Assembly (NCBI GenBank): GCA_023548195.1
Contig: JAJHZJ010000335.1
Span: 6,689,677 to 6,753,676 of the forward strand
Length of the DNA: 64,000 nt
Direction of reading: 5' to 3'
Source of the DNA: Bettongia penicillata ogilbyi
Taxonomy: Eukaryota > Chordata > Mammalia > Diprotodontia > Potoroidae
Each line of letters begins with the position of its first letter. Position 1 is the stretch's first letter. A program made the translations under genes and the position numbers. Under the pieces are notes generated by a model. It was not told the DNA's origin and ran no database searches. It worked only from the letters and a program-made list of their open reading frames with translations. Shown piece by piece: positions 1 through 11,660 of this stretch.

Positions 1-440
1 CAAGAAGTAACATGATGAGTTCAGAGAAGCAGAGGAAGACTTGCGTAAGCTGATGCAAAGTGGAATACACAGCCAGGAAAACAATGAACAAATGACTAAA
101 ATAACAAAAACAGGAAGCACAACAACTATAACATGACTGAAGCTAAATCTTGCAAAATCATAAAGAAGAAGCTTAACATCAAAGGAGAGCTATGAGAAGA
201 CACTTCCCATTCCTCTCTGTAGAGGTGGGGATTCATGTGATGCAGAAGGTGTCTTATCAAATCAGATTTTTTTGATGTGTTGATTCGTTTTGCGAATTTT
301 TTCCCTTTTTCCTCTTTAAAAAAAACTGTTATAAAGGATAGTTCTTGGAGGAGGAAAGGGAAGGGATACAAGGGGATGTATGGGGAAAAGAAATTGGTAT
401 AAAAAGGATATCAAAAAATATATTTTCTTAATTAAAGAAT
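1..440 (+). mobile_element. L1 LINE 3'-end remnant, starts before the window
   Basis: The stretch with 'gctgatgcaaagtggaat' and 'ctgttataaaggatag' resembles the 3' end of old marsupial L1 copies also seen here at 16,170-16,660 and 60,640-61,190. The order (end of ORF2, gap, purine-rich 3' UTR, A-rich tail) is the same. It is decayed, with no usable reading frame. The left boundary lies outside the window. Confidence 0.55.
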
Positions 441-485
441 GTAGATCACAGAATGACTAGAAAGGGTTTTATAGACCATCTAATC

Positions 486-721
486 CAGAGGCTCTTCTCC
501 TGGAAGCCACAGTCCCCTTCCTCCCCAGGGGTCCATGGATTTCAAGAGGATGATGAATTTATTTTTTTAAATGTTTTGGTAACTATATTTCAATATAATT
601 GTTTCCTCTGTAATCTAACGCATTTTATTTAATGTATTTAAAAACATTATGCTGAGAATGGTCCATAGGCTTCATTAGATGGCCAGAATGGTCCATGACA
701 CAAAAAAGGTAAGATCTCCTG
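486..721 (+). mobile_element. hAT-type non-autonomous DNA transposon, copy 1
   Basis: The segment shares 'tccataggcttcattaga' and a following 'gacacaaaaaaggtaag' with copies at 14,433-14,643 (opposite strand) and 24,810-25,009. The copies end in inverted termini of the CAGGGGTTCTTAACC type, typical of small hAT elements. The termini of this copy are worn and a clear 8-bp target duplication is not visible. No transposase is encoded. Confidence 0.5.
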
Positions 722-904
722 ACTGGATCCAAACTTCTAATTTTACAGGTGGGAAATTGAGACCCACTGGAGTAAAGTATCTTGCTTATCAACTATATCA
801 GAATCAGGGCTACATCTCAAATCTCTTGAGTGTCACTAAAGCAGTGACACACACTGACTCTTTCATTAGACTGGGAGGAGTTAGACTGGGGATGGGGAAG
901 AACC

Positions 905-1060
905 ATGGACATCAATCCAGGGGACTCAGGTTTGAATTATAGCTCTTCCATTTATTACCTGGATGACCCAGGCAAGTCACTTTTCCTCCTCCTCTATAAA
1001 ATGTGGGGGATGGAACAATGGTCCTTATAAACTCAAAGCGTATGATCCTGTGATCTTCTA
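905..1060 (+). repeat. CORE-SINE (MIR/THER-like) fragment
   Basis: The order 'gacccaggcaagtcac', then 'cctcctctataaaatg', then the tail 'tatgatcctgtgatct' matches the shared body of mammalian CORE-SINEs in sense orientation. Confidence 0.6.
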
Positions 1061-1699
1061 GCACACACAAGTCCTATGCCTTTGCATTTCATTGCTCACA
1101 CAGACCCTGAAGAACCTCTGAACATGTGCAGTCTGTTAGTGAATGAGCATCTCCTGACTTAATACATCCCTTTCTTAAAATCCATTGCTTAATAACTAAT
1201 TCTGTAACCATTAGAGCCAGGGCCTGGGAAAGTGTGTCGTGCCCTATAATCAGGGTAGGAACAAGCTTGTAATCATTTCCAAGCCCAGTCTGCCTTTAAT
1301 TACAACTCTTATTCAGCCTGGAGTCATCCCCAAAGGCTGCAAGGCAGTTAATTACAGAAGCATAATCCCCTTCTTCAGGGGAGCTGATCCTCTAGGGTTG
1401 TGAGAAGATAAGATTTATGCCCCTTTCATTCCTTTATTCTCTCATCAACACCGATTCATATTTCAGTTTCCCACATCTGAAACAAAGAGGAAAGCCTGCT
1501 CAGTCTACTGCTGCCGGAGAGAGATAAATTAGGAGACACAAAGAACCAACCCTATAAACTCAATCTCTTTCTCTTCCTTTCATATTTGTGATTATAAACA
1601 GAGTCAAGGACAGATGAAATATATCCTTCTGCCTTTTCCAACCACAAAGGAGAATAAAAATATAGTGATAACAGTCAGGATAGAAAGAGGAAACTGAAA
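1061..1699. other. Apparently single-copy stretch, possible conserved non-coding element
   Basis: I see no repeat signature here. The part at about 1,190-1,420 has two TTAATTAC homeodomain-type sites near 1,295 and 1,348 and a GATAAG site near 1,407. It lacks coding potential. Conservation is a guess from composition and motif spacing only. Confidence 0.3.
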
Positions 1700-2010
1700 A
1701 CCCAACACATGGCTAGTGCACAGGGAAGCAGCTGAGGTGCTTGGAGAGAGCTTTGCACTTACAGACAGGAGGCAGAGAGGAACCCAGTGTGAATCCTGAC
1801 TAGGATGCCTCCTAGCTGTATGACTAATGAGCAAGTCGCTCCTGTGATATTGAGACCAGGAGACTGGCAGGTGGGTAAGGACCAGTCTTGGAGCCCTAAA
1901 GACCTGGGTTCAGGCCCTGCCTTTGATGCCTTGTAGCTGTGAGACCAGGGCTCAGGCCCAGGAGCACTGAGTGTGAAGGCCCCTTTCTAAGGCTCTCAGT
2001 CACTGAGAAG
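1700..2010 (+). repeat. Two adjoining CORE-SINE fragments
   Basis: The segment at 1,720-1,850 contains 'cctagctgtatgactaatg', and 1,862-1,960 contains 'gacctgggttcaggccctg' with 'cttgtagctgtgagacc'. Both are sense-strand CORE-SINE bodies, each truncated. Confidence 0.55.
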
Positions 2011-2149
2011 CATCATGCCCCCAGCTGCTGAAAGCACAGGGTAGACTCTCTCCTGGTGCCTCCTAGCATCTGGAATGTAGAGAGATACTTGTACTATCAG
2101 CCCATTCTGTCTGTAGATATGAGGGACAGCTTTGTCAACCTAAGATGGT

Positions 2150-2250
2150 CACAGAAATGGAAATTATAATTACATTGTTTCACTTTTGTCTTTATGTCTT
2201 CAAGTACAATGCCCGGTACATCAGTAGGTGATTAATACGATGCCTGATCT
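2150..2250 (+). repeat. L2 LINE 3'-terminal fragment
   Basis: The segment 'aatgcccggtacatcagtag' followed by 'gtgattaatacg' is a worn copy of the L2 end usually read as 'gcctggcacatagtaggc' plus 'gcttaataaatg'. Confidence 0.5.
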
Positions 2251-2394
2251 GATGTTTCCAGTCACTGTGACTCTCCAAAAAGAAGTTATGTTCTGTTCCC
2301 TGTTAGAAATCATGAAGGCATCTTTGATAGCATCAGCTGGAAGCTCTCAAAGCTTAAAAGTGCACCAACCCTTTGGGATACTGTGTTATGTTCA

Positions 2395-2875
2395 AGCTTA
2401 ACATTTACAGAATGCTTTATTACCTATACGTTACCTCATTTGATCCCCACAACCCCCATGGGAGATGGATAGTATTGTTATCCCCATTTTGTGGATGTAG
2501 AAATTGAGGATGAGAAAGGTTACGTGATTCACCCAGAATCTCACAGTTAGTATGTGTCTGAGGCAGGATTTGGACTCAGGTCTTCCTGGCTTCATTTCCA
2601 GGGCACTACTCGCTATTCCACTTGGCTTTGTGTTGGAGAAGTGACATGGCATAACAGGAAGAAAGCTTCATCAGAAGTCAGGAAACCTCCGGCAAGGCCC
2701 TGCAGCTCTCTCAGTCTCAGTTTCCCCATGTGTAAAATTATAAGCCTTGACTCCCATCCCTCTAGGATGATGGGTAGGACAGTGTGCTTACAGTGGTACA
2801 GACATGAAACCAAACAAGGCCGAGTAACTTGCCTAAGGTCACAGGATTTTGCCATTTGCTCAAAAGGAAGGTCCT
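2395..2875. repeat. Cluster of CORE-SINE fragments in both orientations
   Basis: Positions 2,395-2,640 run antisense ('ttatccccattttgtggatg', 'ctgaggcaggatttggactc'). Positions 2,645-2,775 run sense ('cagtttccccatgtgtaaaa'). Positions 2,800-2,860 are another antisense piece ('acttgcctaaggtcacagg'). The short reading frames here are accidental. Confidence 0.65.
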
Positions 2876-2954
2876 AAAGGTTAGACTAACCATGCGGTCA
2901 CCCTACTGGGCACAGAGATGAGGACAGCCCTAGAATCAGAAGAGTAACAAGCAG

Positions 2955-3185
2955 TCATGTGGTGCTTTAAGATTCACAAAAAGCTTATAAACATGATCTC
3001 ATTTGGTCTTTATGACAACCCAGCAAAGTAAGCATTCCTGTTATCCCCATTTTACAAACGTAGAAACTGAGGCAGACAGAGGTTAAGTGACCTGTCTAGG
3101 GATACTCAGCTTTTAACTACCAAGGCAGGATCTGAACCAGGTTTTTCTGATTCCAAGTCAGCATGCTCTCCACCACACAACCTGG
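2955..3185 (-). repeat. CORE-SINE (MON1/MIR-like), antisense
   Basis: The sequence runs from 'ttaagattcacaaaaagctt' through 'cccattttacaaacgtagaa' to 'ggcaggatctgaaccagg', which is a near-complete antisense CORE-SINE. Confidence 0.7.
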
Positions 3186-3194
3186 ATACCTAAA

Positions 3195-3500
3195 AACTGC
3201 ACAATTTCAGGGTTGGCAAGGATCTCAGAGGTCATATAGTCCAATCCAGTACTGAAAAACCACTGCCCTGAACCATAAGCCTGACAGGTGATCTTCCAGC
3301 CTTCCCTTGAAGAACTCTGGGGAGGAGGAAAGCATTCAGTCCCAAGGCAGCTCCCATCACTTTCAGAGTCTTCTTATTGTTAGGAAGTGCTTTCTGACAT
3401 CCAGTCTAAACCAGTCTTTCTGTTGCTTCTGATAACTGGTCCTAGCTCTGTCCTCTGGTACAAGCAGAGCTCTGCTCTTCCACAGGAAGAACAGATACTA
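3195..3500 (+). mobile_element. CR1/L3 LINE 3'-end fragment
   Basis: The segments 'gatctcagaggtcatatag' and 'ttgttaggaagtgctttct' with 'gacatccagtctaaacc' match the conserved CR1/L3 3' region. There is no intact reading frame. Confidence 0.55.
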
Positions 3501-3699
3501 GAAGCAAATGATCCTGGATAAAGCCAGTTTTTCAAGTCCCAAGGCAGAGGCTTCCAGATTTTTTCAGATGACAAGGGCGTACCAGGAAAAATACACCTTC
3601 AGGCCTCATACTGCCAGATTTCAAACCAAATTAGAAAGTAGTAATCATCCAAACAATTTAGTTAGAGGCAAGAAGCAAAGATCAGTAGAAGAGAAACAA

Positions 3700-4430
3700 A
3701 TGAGTGTTTGCTAAACCCAAAGATCCCAGTCACTGGAGACAAGGAGTCACCATTCAACAAAAACCACTGGGCAAATTGGAGAGCAGTTTGGCAGAAAGTA
3801 GGTACTGACCTACATATCATACCACATGGACAAGCTCCAAATGGGTACATGGCCTAGACATAAAGGGTGACATCACAAGCAAGTTTAAGGAGCATCAGAC
3901 CTATGGATGGGGAGAGACAGAGAGCCTAAATGAGGTAAAACAACAACTTAGATTATATAAAATTTTGAAAACAATTTGCAGAAACAAAACTAACTTGGCT
4001 ACAATTAGAAGAGAGACAGATAAACAGCGACCAAAGAACCTTTACAGCAAGTTTTTCTGACAAAGGTCTCGTTTCTAAGACAGGAAATTACTTCCAACTT
4101 ATAAGAACAAGAACCACTACCCAAATGATAAACGATCCCAAGAAAAGAAGAGGCAATTTTAGAGGAAGAAATCTACGCTATCCATAAGTCAAATGAAAAA
4201 AAAAAAACACTCCAAATCACTAATAATTAAAAAGCTGCAAATAAAACAACTCTGAGGTTCTTCCTGACATCCATCAAATTAGCAAAGCTGACAAAAAGGG
4301 AAAACAATAAACGCTGGAGGAGCTGTGAGAAAAGATACGCTGATGCACTCTTGGAGAAACTGAACTGGTCCAGCTGTTTTGTAAACCAGTTTGAAAAGAC
4401 AAGACTCCCTTCAGAAATCCTACTGCTGGG
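3700..4430 (+). mobile_element. Old L1-like LINE 3' portion
   Basis: The series 'acatccatcaaattagcaaa', 'cgctggaggagctgtgag', 'gaaactgaactggtccagc' follows the end of L1 ORF2 as seen in the younger copy at 47,486-48,410. It is heavily mutated. Confidence 0.5.
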
Positions 4431-4639
4431 CTAGACAGAAGAGGGTGCTTTGGCAGCCTTATCTCCAAGGGACAGCCATTGAGCTTGTGGAATGGTGACT
4501 TAGAGCATCCGCAACTATTGGCAGGGCCCTCAGCAGCCTTCCCGTCTTACAGACCCATGAAAAGGAGTCCCCATTACAACAGAACTGACTTATGCTTAGT
4601 GAACATGAACCTCTGCCTTCCCAAGAAGGCTGCCCACCC

Positions 4640-4915
4640 CACCACAGGCAGCATTTATTGTTAGGAGCTCTTCCTGATATCAAACCACATCTGCCTCTCT
4701 GCTACTGCCCCCTGTTCATTGATCTTGATTCTGTTGGAAGCCTGTAAGGGCCCTTAGATGTCATCTAGTCCAGGTCCTCATTTTACAGAGGAGAAAACTG
4801 ACATCCAGAGAGAGGCAGTGATTTACCCAATCTCCCACAGGTAATAAGTACTAGAGCCAAGATTTGAATTCAAGTCCTTGGATTTGAAATCTAGGGCATC
4901 TTTTATTATGTCACA
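4640..4915. repeat. CR1-like 3' piece followed by antisense SINE
   Basis: Positions 4,655-4,735 ('ttgttaggagctcttcctga') look like a CR1/L3 end. Positions 4,740-4,915 ('cctcattttacagaggagaa', 'agccaagatttgaattcaag') look like an antisense CORE-SINE. Confidence 0.5.
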
Positions 4916-6059
4916 CTAATTTAAAGTATTATTTCTATATAAATCCAATTAATGACTTTTTTGAAATTTCAGATTAATGATCCTCCCTATATTTGCCCAG
5001 GCCCCCAAAGAGGGAAATAACAGATACGAAGAAGAAATCTAATTTCCTGAAATGTAATGAAGAAAGGGAGGACCAGGTAGGAAGAAACTGAATGCTGAAG
5101 TCAGGCTGGGCCCTATTACAAAATGCCATGCTGCAAGATGTAAGACAACAGTGTTTAATAGACTTTGAGATTCAATTATCCCTTTATATTTTCCAGTAGC
5201 CTCATCCTCCTCTAAATTATCCTTTCACTATAAACATGTCCTAATTCATAAATAGGATATAAAATAAATCAACTTGGAGAGCCGACTATGTTCTGAACCA
5301 TCAATCTTCACAGAAATAAAACTCCTGAATTCACTTTTGGAGGAGGAAGGTTAACAAACAGACTTCAACGCTGCTTACAGGGCATGGCAGCAATCAGTCA
5401 GCATGCTAGGATAAAGTTGGGTAAGTCATTTCCCTTTCTCTCACTTTCAGCTTTCTTATTCACAAAACTGAATTGGGATCAAAGGTGGAATTCTGCTCCA
5501 GCATCCTGGCTTTTGGGAGCGTAGGTCCCTTCCAGGTGGACACCTGCTGCCTGGGCTCTAGGGCTCCCTCCACCTCTGTGAGTCCATGTTCTCAGACCCT
5601 TTCCAGCTCTGAAAATCTGTGTTCTGGCATTCAGATTGACTAATTGGCTTGACTGTCTCTACATAACACACTATATCGATGAAGCCCTTTAAACCTTGGG
5701 TCTCCTAACAGTGTGTTCTCTCATTTGACCGTCTTCACCTCAAACCCCTCAGCGACAAGACAATGCCTTTCAGCATAGATTTTCTGAGGCAAAGATATTT
5801 TCAAATGAGTTATTTACTTCCCCTGTGATTCATCTATGTGCTACACATGGGCACAAACAGCAAGTTCCACAAAAACAGTATCATATCATGAAACGTTCCC
5901 CCATGTGGGAGCTACTGTCTGAAAAACAGCTCACCAAACACCCCAAGAAGACCCGCATGCTGTGGTAACATGATGTCAAAATGCACACAACAACAGATAC
6001 ACCTGCAAGATTTAAGAAATCATATTAGAAGTCAGGAAAGAATACCCCAGAGGAAATTT
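4916..6059. other. Mostly unassigned DNA with one CORE-SINE remnant
   Basis: No gene is recognised. At 5,415-5,640 there are pieces of a sense CORE-SINE ('gggtaagtcatttcccttt'), ending in the SINE-tail motif 'accctttccagctctg'. The rest shows no signature I can name. Confidence 0.4.
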
Positions 6060-6180
6060 GCAATAAGGATGATAGTGGAATCAACACTGGACCAAGAGGC
6101 AAGAGACCTGGGTTCAAGGCCTGGTCTGCATACTTCCTGGCAATGTAGAAAAGTCATTTCACCTCACTAAGGCCGGTGTC
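6060..6180 (+). repeat. CORE-SINE fragment
   Basis: The text 'gagacctgggttcaaggcct' followed by 'gaaaagtcatttcacctcac' is a sense CORE-SINE body. Confidence 0.6.
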
Positions 6181-6554
6181 AGGGACCCACAGAAACTGAG
6201 AGTGATCTTATTTCTCGAACAGAGGCAGTGAGCCTTACACTCCCTACTAACAGGGCTTTTCTGAGCTAAGTGTTTTGGATACCAGAAAACATTAGAGAAA
6301 TGAACTTACTTCAATTCTCAGAGAATCGCAATTTCATCTGTTTCTACCAAATGACAAATCTACCACTTACAAGAGGGTCTTTGAGAACTGCTATAGAGGA
6401 AAAAAATCCTGTCTGTGGGGGTCCAGCTGGAAACAAGCCTCTCCAGAGTCAAGGGGCCTGGCTCCAAGGGCAGCCCACCTGAAGCATCCACTGGGCCTAT
6501 ACTTGGGGTCTTTCTACCTTCTGCTCCATAAGCGGAGCCTTTGAGAACCCAGGC
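6181..6554. other. Unassigned sequence
   Basis: No gene, known repeat or regulatory motif could be recognised. The short frames on both strands have no recognisable product. Confidence 0.3.
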
Positions 6555-7200
6555 TTGTCTTTGTCTTTTAATCCCCAACACCTAACACAATCCCTGGCAC
6601 AGAGTAGGTGCCTATACATGCAAGGCACCATACTAGATATGGAGAAAGACACAAAGATAAATAAGTAAACCTCATTCCTTGGAACTGCAGAGAAGGAACA
6701 GTAGAGTAGAAAAACAGAGAGCTGGGTTCTAATCCAGAGGGTCACTTACCAGTGAGACCTTGAGTTAATCACTTGCCCTCTCTAGACCTCATAGAAGGAG
6801 AGGATTAGATTTAAAGATCTTTAAAGTCCCTGGAACCTCTGTGGAAAAAAGGGTTTAATAAACAAGTAGTGTAATTAATTACTAACAGCAGGAAAGTCTG
6901 CTCCCTAATGAAGCATCTGAGAGAGGGAAAGGATTGAGAAAGTCTTCTTGTGGAAAGTGGTGTTCGGGCTGCTCTTTGAAGGAAACTGGGAGTTAGATCT
7001 AAGGCAAAAGGGCAAAGAGTTCTTCGAGGCTGAGCAGATGGCCTGAGGAAGGTACAGAGATGGAACTCTGAGCACCATGTTCAAGAGCACATGGATGGGT
7101 GTGATACAGGAAAAAGCTGAAAAAGCAGGCTGGAGTCAGATGGAGACGGGCTTTAAATGCCAAAAGAGGAGTGTGTATGTGATCCTAGGAAGGAGGAAGA
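6555..7200. mobile_element. L2 remnants: sense 3' tip, then antisense copy split by a CORE-SINE
   Basis: Positions 6,565-6,612 are an L2 3' end in sense ('ccctggcacagagtaggtgc'). Antisense L2 begins at about 6,618 ('gcaaggcaccatactagat') and resumes at 6,890-7,200 ('aggctggagtcagatgg', 'gctttaaatgccaaaag'). A sense CORE-SINE at 6,690-6,860 interrupts it ('ctgggttctaatccagagg'). Confidence 0.55.
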
Positions 7201-7229
7201 GGGAGTGGGGGGTGGGGGAACAGGGGGAA

Positions 7230-7400
7230 GAAGAAGAGGGCTAGCATTTATATAGTGCTACCTAGTCTGTAACGCATTCTACACAGGCTATCTCATTTGA
7301 CCCTCACAAGCCTGTGAGGTCAACACTATATTTCCCCCACTTTACAGATGAGGACAATGAGTCTGAGAAGCTAAGTAAGGTGTTATGCTAGGCTAGCCTC
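7230..7400 (-). repeat. CORE-SINE (MON1-like), antisense
   Basis: It starts with the MON1-type end 'gctagcatttatatagtgct' and continues through 'cactttacagatgaggac'. It is truncated at the right. Confidence 0.65.
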
Positions 7401-7419
7401 ACAACCTGCCTCTCATGTG

Positions 7420-8440
7420 ACCTTGGACTCTCCTCCAGGTGTCCCACAGGACTAACAGTGGCCCTGGGCCACTTCTCTTCTCAGATACTTCACTTGGGGA
7501 TCTCATCAGCTCCCATGGATTGAATGACCGTCTCAATGTTGGTGCTCAAATCCCCCTGTCCTGCCGCAACCTCTTTGACGCTCTTCAATCTCAAATCTCC
7601 ATTTGCCTTTCAGCCACCTCAAATGAGATGTCCAGGAGACAGCTTAAACTCATTATGTCCCAAACCAAATTTATTATCTTTCCCCCAAACCCAAACCATC
7701 CCATTAAGGTAGGGGTGACACCACCCTCCCAATCCCTCAGGTTCACAGGAGTCATCTCCCACTAGCTCTCACCTCCCATGTCCAAGCTGTTGCCAAGGCT
7801 CGCTGACTTCACCTTTGCAGTCTTCTGAATACCCTTCTTGGCTCTCCTGACCCTGCCCTTACCGCCTCACACCTGGATCACTGGTTGGGGGTGGGTCTCC
7901 CTGCCATGAGCCACTCCTCATTCCCCATTCCAGTCTGTCCTCCATTCAGCCTCCAAAGTGATTTTCCTCAAACAACTCTCCAACCCCCACATATTTAACT
8001 AACTCCAGGATCTGCCTTTTACTTCCAGGGCAAACACAAAATGCTGTTTGCATTCTCAGCCCTTCATCATCTAGTGACACCACCCTCCTACCTTTCCAGT
8101 CTTCTTACCCTTTACTTCCTGACATACATATACACTCTTCACTTAAACGACACAGGCCCCTCCAGATCCTCCCTCTCTCAGCTACCACGCCTTTTCCACT
8201 TTGACTCCTGACCTCCCTGGCTTCCTTTAAGTCCCAGCTAAAATCTCTTTTCCCAGAAGCCTTTCCCAAGCCCTCTTAATTCCAGCGCCTTCTCTCTCTC
8301 TCCAGTATCTCTTTATCCAGTACATTGCTTGTCTCCTCCATTAGCCTGGGAGCTCCTAAAGGGTAGGAACTGTCTTTTGTTTCTATTTGTATCCCCAGCA
8401 CCTGGAGCAGTGCCTGGCACATAGAAGGCACTTATTAAAT
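7420..8440 (+). mobile_element. L2 LINE, 3' third, sense
   Basis: This is a long L2 reverse-transcriptase-to-3'-end remnant. Landmarks in order are 'gatctcatcagctcccatgg', 'aaactcattatgtcccaaac', 'cccttcatcatctagtgaca', 'agtcccagctaaaatctc' and the terminal 'tgcctggcacatagaaggca' with 'cttattaaatg'. Frameshifts and stops break the reading frame, so this is a fossil. Confidence 0.75.
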
Positions 8441-8444
8441 GTTT

Positions 8445-8700
8445 ACTGATCCTTACAACAACCCAGTAAGGTAGGTGCTTTTTATTATCCCTGTTTTATT
8501 TACAGTTGAGAAAACTGACAAAGGCAGTGGTTAGATTGCCCGGGATCAATCACACAACCAGTAAGTATCTGAGGCCAGATTTAAGCTCAGGTCTTCTTGA
8601 TTCTTGCCACCATGTCATCTACCTGCCTCAAGGTCACACAGCTAAGTGTTTGAAGCAAGATTTGAACTCAAAACTTTCCGATTTCAAGTCTATCATTCAC
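8445..8700 (-). repeat. Two antisense CORE-SINE fragments
   Basis: 'acaacaacccagtaaggtag' and 'ttgagaaaactgacaaagg' belong to the first. 'aaggtcacacagctaagtg' with 'aagatttgaactcaaaac' belongs to the second. Confidence 0.65.
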
Positions 8701-8729
8701 ACTTAAAAAACTCCAAAAGCCCAGCCTTA

Positions 8730-8850
8730 TATGTTTGTGTGCAGGGCCTTGGGAATCAGAAAGACCTGGTTTCCACCTCTGGGTATACTTGCTGTGATGC
8801 CATCCACAATCTACTCTACCTCTCAGGATCCCAAGCAATGTTCTAAGACT
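8730..8850 (+). repeat. CORE-SINE fragment
   Basis: 'cttgggaatcagaaagacct' is the start region of a sense CORE-SINE. The copy is short and worn. Confidence 0.45.
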
Positions 8851-8889
8851 ATAATGTACAGATGAATTTCTGATGTGCATTAGTGGTGG

Positions 8890-9240
8890 GAGTTTCCATC
8901 CTGAGAACCCCATAGCCAAATAAAATCACAGGTATGGGGTGGAGGGAAAGCAGAGAAGAGGGTGTGGAGATGGTATGCACAGAGAGCTATTTCTAGGAGT
9001 TTGACTGTGAAAGGAAAGAAAGATAGTATGTTAGTTTGAGTGGATGGTGAGGTCGAGTAGGGGTGGAAGACATTAAGGGCAAGGGAGATCTGAGTATGCC
9101 TGCTGACAACAGGGAAGAAGGTTCTAGAAAGAGAACGGTGCGGGACCATCTGGCAGAAGGCACAGGAAGGGACAGTATCAAGAGCATAGGCAGAGGGGAT
9201 GGCCTTGGTGAGGAGGTGATCATCTCTTTAAGGAAGCAGC
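8890..9240 (-). mobile_element. L2 LINE 5'-half remnant, antisense
   Basis: Text such as 'gagtatgcctgctgacaac' and 'gatggccttggtgaggagg' resembles antisense upstream parts of marsupial L2. The assignment rests on likeness to the neighbouring L2 copies. Confidence 0.4.
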
Positions 9241-9699
9241 ACCTATGTTACAGGACTTCCGTGAGGATCCAAACCCTTTACAGAGACTTTGGGGAACCTT
9301 ACAATCCTATATAAAGTGAACTGTTACTACTACTATTATAGTGAGGATACATAAATTATTTTAGTTCATTTAGCAGTATTTTGCACCTACTATGTGCCAG
9401 GCATCGTAAACCACCCTATCCAGTGGTGTTTTAAATGGCATGAATAATGTGAAGTCAGTACTCTTTATTTCCCTTCTCTTGCCATGGACTGGTTGGAGAA
9501 AAAGTTGCTTCAAACATTCTGTGCTTTTCAGACCCTGAATCAAAGACACATTTTGCTAAGTCTTGGGCAGCCTAGAGTAAGGTTTTACAAGGGAGGAAAG
9601 AGTCTTTATCTTCCTGGTGTTCAGTACGGTAGGTTGCACATAGAAGGGGCTTTGTGTCTCCTGAAGGTGTTTAATACAGAAATAACTGGACCAGTATAA
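9241..9699. other. Little recognisable; short L2-end trace
   Basis: A worn antisense L2 tip is visible at 9,365-9,420 ('cacctactatgtgccaggca'). The remainder is unassigned. Confidence 0.4.
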
Positions 9700-11660
9700 T
9701 ATATGCAGGAGACAGGGAATTCAAAAAGAGAATCTGGAATCTATTAATGGGCCAGTCACTGGGCATTGTGGTAGATGGCAAGCACTGGACAAGATTGGAT
9801 CATGACCTCAACTGGGATTCTGCTTTTGACGCTTACTGGCCTTATCACTCAATCATCTTTGCTAAGCACCTACTATATGCCAGAAACTATCGGAATAGGA
9901 CTACAAAAGTCACAAAATGAAAAATAATAAAATATAGCACCAGAACACACTGGGCCTGCTACTGACCAATACACTGACCTTGCTTCCTTAGGCTAACTTA
10001 AGTTCCTGCTAAGGGTCTAGTATGAGCCAAGCAGAGTGCTAAGCACTTGTATATAAAGGACAAAACATAGTCCCTAAGCTCTAGGAGGGGGAGACAAAAT
10101 GCAAGCAAGACAGAAACAGGATAAATTGGAGATGATCAACAGAAGGAAGCCAGCATTAAGGGGAATGAGGCAAAGATGCCAGTAGAAGACAGAATTTTAG
10201 CTGAGACTTGAAGGAAGACAGGGAAGCCCAGCTGGCAGAGATAAGGAGGGAGAGTGTTAGGGACCCGGGGAGTTTGGGTCTGATTTCTCGGGCCCACAGG
10301 CTTATCTGACCAGCAGAGGCCTGTAGGCCCTGGTGGAGTTTAGCTGTAAACAATGACTGACGCAGGAGACAAGATAGTAAGAACTCGGTTTATTCAAGCA
10401 GTGAGCGGTGCTTTTATCTCTTCTCTGACACCAGTGCTCTAAGTGAACCTATCACCAATTAGTTTGCCCTTATAAGGAAGTAATTTACCTTAAGCCAGCA
10501 CTGCTCAGGGTGGACACATAGCCCCTAGAAAGAAAAACATTTTGGGCTTCTTTGTTCTCTGGAAAGTCTGGGAAAATAGCCTTGAGCAAAACAGGGGCGG
10601 AACCCTTCCTCCCAGCGCCATCTTGTTCATGCCTTACCAGTCTCCCTTCAGTTTACCTGAGTTGTGACCAGTGAATGCCGTCCAAGAGGCTGGGGGTTGG
10701 CAATTCCCTTACAGGAGAGCATTCCAGGCAGGTGGGACAGCCAAGGAAAAAGTCCAGAGCTGAGAGATGGGGTGTTGTTGGAAGAACAGCAGAAGGCCAG
10801 TGCTACTGGATTGTAGGGGATATAGTTGGGAGCAAAGTGTAGGAAGACTGGAAAGGTAGGAGGCAGCCAGGTTGTGAAGGGCTCAGAATACTGAGTACAA
10901 TTTTATATTGGATCCTGGAGGTGATAAGTAGCCACTGGAGCTTATGAATGGGGGAGTGTGTGATATGTGTGATGGTCAGGTCTGCTTCTTAGGAAGATTA
11001 AATTGACAGCTGAGTGAAGGATAGATTAGTGGGCAGAGATTTTGGTGGGGAGACCAAAGCAGCTATTGCAATAGTCCAAGTGGGAGGTGATGTCAGAGGA
11101 GAGAAGGGGGGCATTACAAGAACCATAACAAAGGTGAAATGGATAGGATTTAGTAACAGACTGAATACTGGAGAGGAGAGAGAGGACAACTGGGGACTGG
11201 GAGGATGGCAGTGCCATCAACAGCAGTAGGGAAGTTTAGAAGAGACGATGGTTGGGAGAAAGATCATGAACTCCGTTATGAATATGCTGAGTTCAAGATG
11301 TCTGATAGCAGGACATGCAAGTCTGGAGGCCGGGAGAGAGGTTAGGCAGGGCATATGTAGATCTGAGAATCATCAACACATAGAGGATAACTGAATCTCT
11401 GGGAGCTGATGAGATCACCAAGGGACATAGTGTTGAAGGAGAAGAGAACTGACACCCACTTTTAGTGGCATGACTTGGATGAAGATCCAGGAAAGGATCT
11501 TTCCTGGAGAATAGGAGCAGTCAGACAGTTAGAAAGAAGCCAAGACATATTATAGAAGCCTAAAGAGAAAAGGGCAACTGACCAAGTCAAAGGCTGAAGA
11601 CTGGTCAAGCAGGATGAGGACCGAAAATAGGCCATTAGATCTTAGAAATGTGATTAGATT
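9700..11660 (-). mobile_element. L2 LINE, antisense, split by a solo LTR
   Basis: Antisense L2 landmarks run left to right. They are 'gctaagcacctactatatgc' at 9,860, 'gacttgaaggaagacaggg' at 10,206, 'gagagcattccaggcagg' at 10,715 after the LTR, 'ggttgtgaagggctcagaa' at 10,870, 'gctattgcaatagtccaag' at 11,061, and an upstream L2 part at 11,580-11,640. Removing 10,255-10,713 and one duplication joins the two L2 halves cleanly. The copy has no intact frame. Confidence 0.75.
10255..10713 (-). mobile_element. Solo LTR of an endogenous retrovirus, with 6-bp target duplication
   Basis: The 459-bp block starts TGTTAGGG and ends CCTTACA, giving the TG...CA ends of an LTR. It is flanked by the same six bases, ggagag, at 10,249-10,254 and 10,714-10,719. 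It interrupts an L2 whose two halves are otherwise continuous. On the minus strand there is a TATA-like GATAAAA (10,418-10,412) and an AATAAA (10,394-10,389), which sets its orientation. No gag, pol or env remains, as expected after recombination between two LTRs. A 6-bp duplication is typical of class II elements, but the family is not identified. The perfect duplication suggests it is younger than the L2 around it. Confidence 0.75.
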
